From Candidatus Niyogiibacteriota bacterium (GTDB taxonomy: Bacteria > Patescibacteriota > Minisyncoccia > HO2-45-28), in the NCBI GenBank assembly GCA_016177385.1, contig JACOVJ010000079.1:1-5277 (forward strand): 5,277 bases of DNA, read 5' to 3'. The position numbers and the translations under genes were made by a program. The notes beneath the pieces were generated by a model. That model did no database searches. It saw only the letters and a program-made list of their open reading frames with translations, and was not told the DNA's origin. Below are positions 3,809 through 5,277 of this stretch, piece after piece; the first letter of the stretch is position 1, and every line of letters starts with the position of its first letter.

Positions 3809-4171
3809 ATGCCCTCCGCGCTCCGTTGGACCTTGGCGCTCGGTTTTTCCGTTCTCTGCATCAGCATCCTGAATTTCTTGCACCTGCAAGGGATCCTCGG
3901 CTTCATGCAGATCCGACCGGTCGTGCCGAGCGCCGCCGATTTTTTCGCCCAGTATTTAGACGCGCTTTTCATCAGCTTCGACGGCATCGTCTTCGGCTTC
4001 CTGCTTCTGCATTTTCACAGTATGAAAAAGAATCTCGCCGATCTCTTTGCGATGTGCGGCATTCTGACCACGGGACTCTTCATCATCGTATTCCTGATCA
4101 CCGCAAAAACGCCGGCCATCGGCCTATGGCTCCCGCTTCTGTTCAATATCCAACTGTTCCCGTTCGCGTGA
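3809..4171 (+). CDS. Small multi-pass membrane protein of unknown function
   Basis: A 120-residue, strongly hydrophobic protein. Likely membrane segments lie at about residues 6-26 (LRWTLALGFSVLCISILNFLH), 48-68 (YLDALFISFDGIVFGFLLLHF) and 80-98 (FAMCGILTTGLFIIVFLIT), with a possible fourth at 103-119. A short HSMKKN loop after segment 2 provides the positive charge. No family is recognised. The start at ATG 3809 is supported by AAGGA (3796-3800), eight bases upstream. The TGA stop at 4169-4171 runs into an intrinsic terminator. The gene converges on gatA and diverges from the other small membrane gene. The ribosome binding site, terminator and hydrophobicity pattern make coding likely. Confidence 0.75.
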   Translation: MPSALRWTLALGFSVLCISILNFLHLQGILGFMQIRPVVPSAADFFAQYLDALFISFDGIVFGFLLLHFHSMKKNLADLFAMCGILTTGLFIIVFLITAKTPAIGLWLPLLFNIQLFPFA

Positions 4172-4202
4172 ACCGCCCCTCGACATACTCGGGGCGGTTT
4201 TT
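4171..4202 (+). terminator. Intrinsic terminator between the 3809 gene and gatA
   Basis: AACCGCCCC (4171-4179) pairs perfectly with GGGGCGGTT (4191-4199) around an 11-base loop. Counting from the end of the stem, T-run 4198-4202 follows in plus-strand sense. It overlaps the stop codons at each side. In the gatA direction there is a hairpin but no real T-run, so it mainly serves the plus-strand gene. Confidence 0.85.
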
Positions 4203-5277
4203 ATCTATGCGCCTCCAAGAATTTTCCGATATCGAAAAGGATGCCCTCGCCGAAACGCGGGCCGATAAGTTGCACGCCGACCGGCAGTTTTTTCCCGTCG
4301 CGCTCCACGGCGCCGTAGGGCAGTGATAATGCCGGAATGCCGGCAAGATTCGCGGGGACCAAAAAAATATCTTCGAGATACATGGACAGCGGGTCTTTCA
4401 CTTTTTCGCCGAGCTTGAATGCGGGCTTAGGCGATACGGGCGCCACGATGCAATCCACGTCCAAAAAGGCATTTTCGAAATCCTGCCCTATCAGGCGGCG
4501 CACGCGGCTCGCGCGGCGGTAATAGGCGTCGTAATAGCCGTGGGAAAGCACATACGTTCCGAGGATCACGCGCCGCCGCACCTCCGGACCGAATCCCGCG
4601 CCCCGGGTCTTAAAATATCCGTCGATCACATCCGCGCCTTCTTTTGAAAGGCCGAACCGGACGCCGTCGTAACGGGCAAGATTCGCGGATACTTCGGCCG
4701 GCACAATAATATAGTAGACCGAGAGAGCGAAGCGCGTATGCGGAAGCGAAACATCCCGGACGTCGAATCCCGCGCCGCGCAGAGTTTCTATGGCGCGCTC
4801 TACAACTTCGCGCACATCCGCGTCCATCCCATCGCCTTCCATCCACTTTTTCGGGATGCCGACGACCGGTTTGCCGTGTTTTGGAGAACCGGCGGCATGA
4901 TCCGCGCTTGTCGAATCCATCGGGTCTTTCCCTTTGATGACATCAAAAATGGTTTCTGTGTCGCTCACGGTTTCTGCAAACGGACCGATCTGATCGAGCG
5001 AGGACGCCATCGCCATGAGCCCGTTCCGCGAAACCGCGCCGTAGGTCGGTTTCAATCCGACAACGCCGCAAAACCCGGCGGGCTGGCGGATCGAACCGCC
5101 GGTTTCGGAACCGAGCGCCCCCCATGCCATATTTGCCGCGACCGCGACCGCCGAGCCGCCCGATGAACCGCCGGCAACGCGCGTCGGATCGTGCGGATTT
5201 TTTGTGGGACCATACACCGATTGCTCAGTGGAAGACCCCATGGCGAATTCGTCCATGTTCGTCCGGCCGAGGATAAC
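4201..5277 (-). CDS. gatA: Asp-tRNA(Asn)/Glu-tRNA(Gln) amidotransferase subunit A, 5' end outside window
   Basis: This is the amidase subunit of GatCAB. It frees ammonia from glutamine so that GatB can convert Glu-tRNA(Gln) to Gln-tRNA(Gln) and/or Asp-tRNA(Asn) to Asn-tRNA(Asn). The C-terminal 358 codons are visible. The first residues, VILGRTNMDEFAMGSSTE, match the conserved region just before the amidase signature, so roughly 120 N-terminal residues, including the catalytic lysine, lie outside. The amidase signature is intact: AGGSSGGSAVAVAA with the cis-serine (codon 5166-5164), and GSETGGSIRQPA with the nucleophilic serine (codon 5094-5092). These two serines are 24 residues apart, as in the family. 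GLKPTYGAVSR and LDQIGP follow. The C-terminus ends GVQLIGPRFGEG...FLEAHR. The ATG at 5256 is an internal Met, not the start. It ends with TAA at 4203-4201, convergent with the membrane gene. Identity is secure. Confidence 0.97.
   Translation of the reverse strand, partial: VILGRTNMDEFAMGSSTEQSVYGPTKNPHDPTRVAGGSSGGSAVAVAANMAWGALGSETGGSIRQPAGFCGVVGLKPTYGAVSRNGLMAMASSLDQIGPFAETVSDTETIFDVIKGKDPMDSTSADHAAGSPKHGKPVVGIPKKWMEGDGMDADVREVVERAIETLRGAGFDVRDVSLPHTRFALSVYYIIVPAEVSANLARYDGVRFGLSKEGADVIDGYFKTRGAGFGPEVRRRVILGTYVLSHGYYDAYYRRASRVRRLIGQDFENAFLDVDCIVAPVSPKPAFKLGEKVKDPLSMYLEDIFLVPANLAGIPALSLPYGAVERDGKKLPVGVQLIGPRFGEGILFDIGKFLEAHR

Noticed and set aside
3826..4326. 166-codon plus-strand frame overlapping the membrane gene and gatA
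   Set aside because: It is rich in Arg, His and Pro, crosses an intrinsic terminator, and lies out of frame over two better-supported genes.
4738..5166. 142-codon plus-strand frame opposite gatA
   Set aside because: Antisense to the amidase signature region of gatA, whose protein sequence is clearly conserved; no start signals.

Overview
The window reads as a chromosomal segment of a bacterium with a small genome, most likely a member of the Patescibacteria (Candidate Phyla Radiation). This placement is inference. It rests on the very compact PheT N-terminus, the absence of 3' CCA in the tRNA genes, a predicted leaderless GTG-start gene, and small orphan membrane and lipoprotein genes. TGA ends pheS at the usual end of that family and also ends the membrane gene at 3809-4171. 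UGA is therefore a stop here, which argues against the UGA-Gly code of Gracilibacteria/Absconditabacteria.

Layout. Positions 1-2315 hold the phenylalanyl-tRNA synthetase genes on the minus strand: pheS (2315-1257), then pheT (1064 to beyond position 1). They are separated by 192 bases almost filled by a 170-base palindromic element. pheS has a strong promoter (TTGAAT-17-TATAAT) whose predicted +1 is the G of its GTG codon. Upstream, a small lipoprotein gene of unknown function (2853-2398, minus) has its own promoter, Shine-Dalgarno and intrinsic terminator. Positions 3031-3185 carry tRNA-Met(CAU) and tRNA-Asp(GUC) on the minus strand. Divergent from them is an initiator-type tRNA with anticodon CAU (3256-3327, plus) with several non-canonical positions, then a terminator and a second tRNA-like segment (3379-3455) that repeats the last 18 bases of the tRNA's 3' part plus adjacent bases and has its own terminator. 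Next come two divergent small membrane-protein genes (3725-3471 minus; 3809-4171 plus). The end is gatA (minus, 5' end outside the window), encoding the amidase subunit of the tRNA-dependent amidotransferase.

The genes with a known role serve translation: charging of tRNA-Phe, transamidation of Glu-tRNA(Gln)/Asp-tRNA(Asn), and initiator, Met and Asp tRNAs.

The most unusual content is structural. (1) Two hairpin repeats share an 11-base loop, AGGAAYCAGAA, with compensatory changes in the stems. One lies in frame inside pheT; the other follows the tRNA-Asp gene. (2) A multi-branched 170-base inverted-repeat element lies between pheS and pheT. (3) A divergent initiator-type tRNA is followed by a degenerate tRNA-like copy. 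(4) PheT appears to lack the usual N-terminal tRNA-binding (EMAP/OB) domain.
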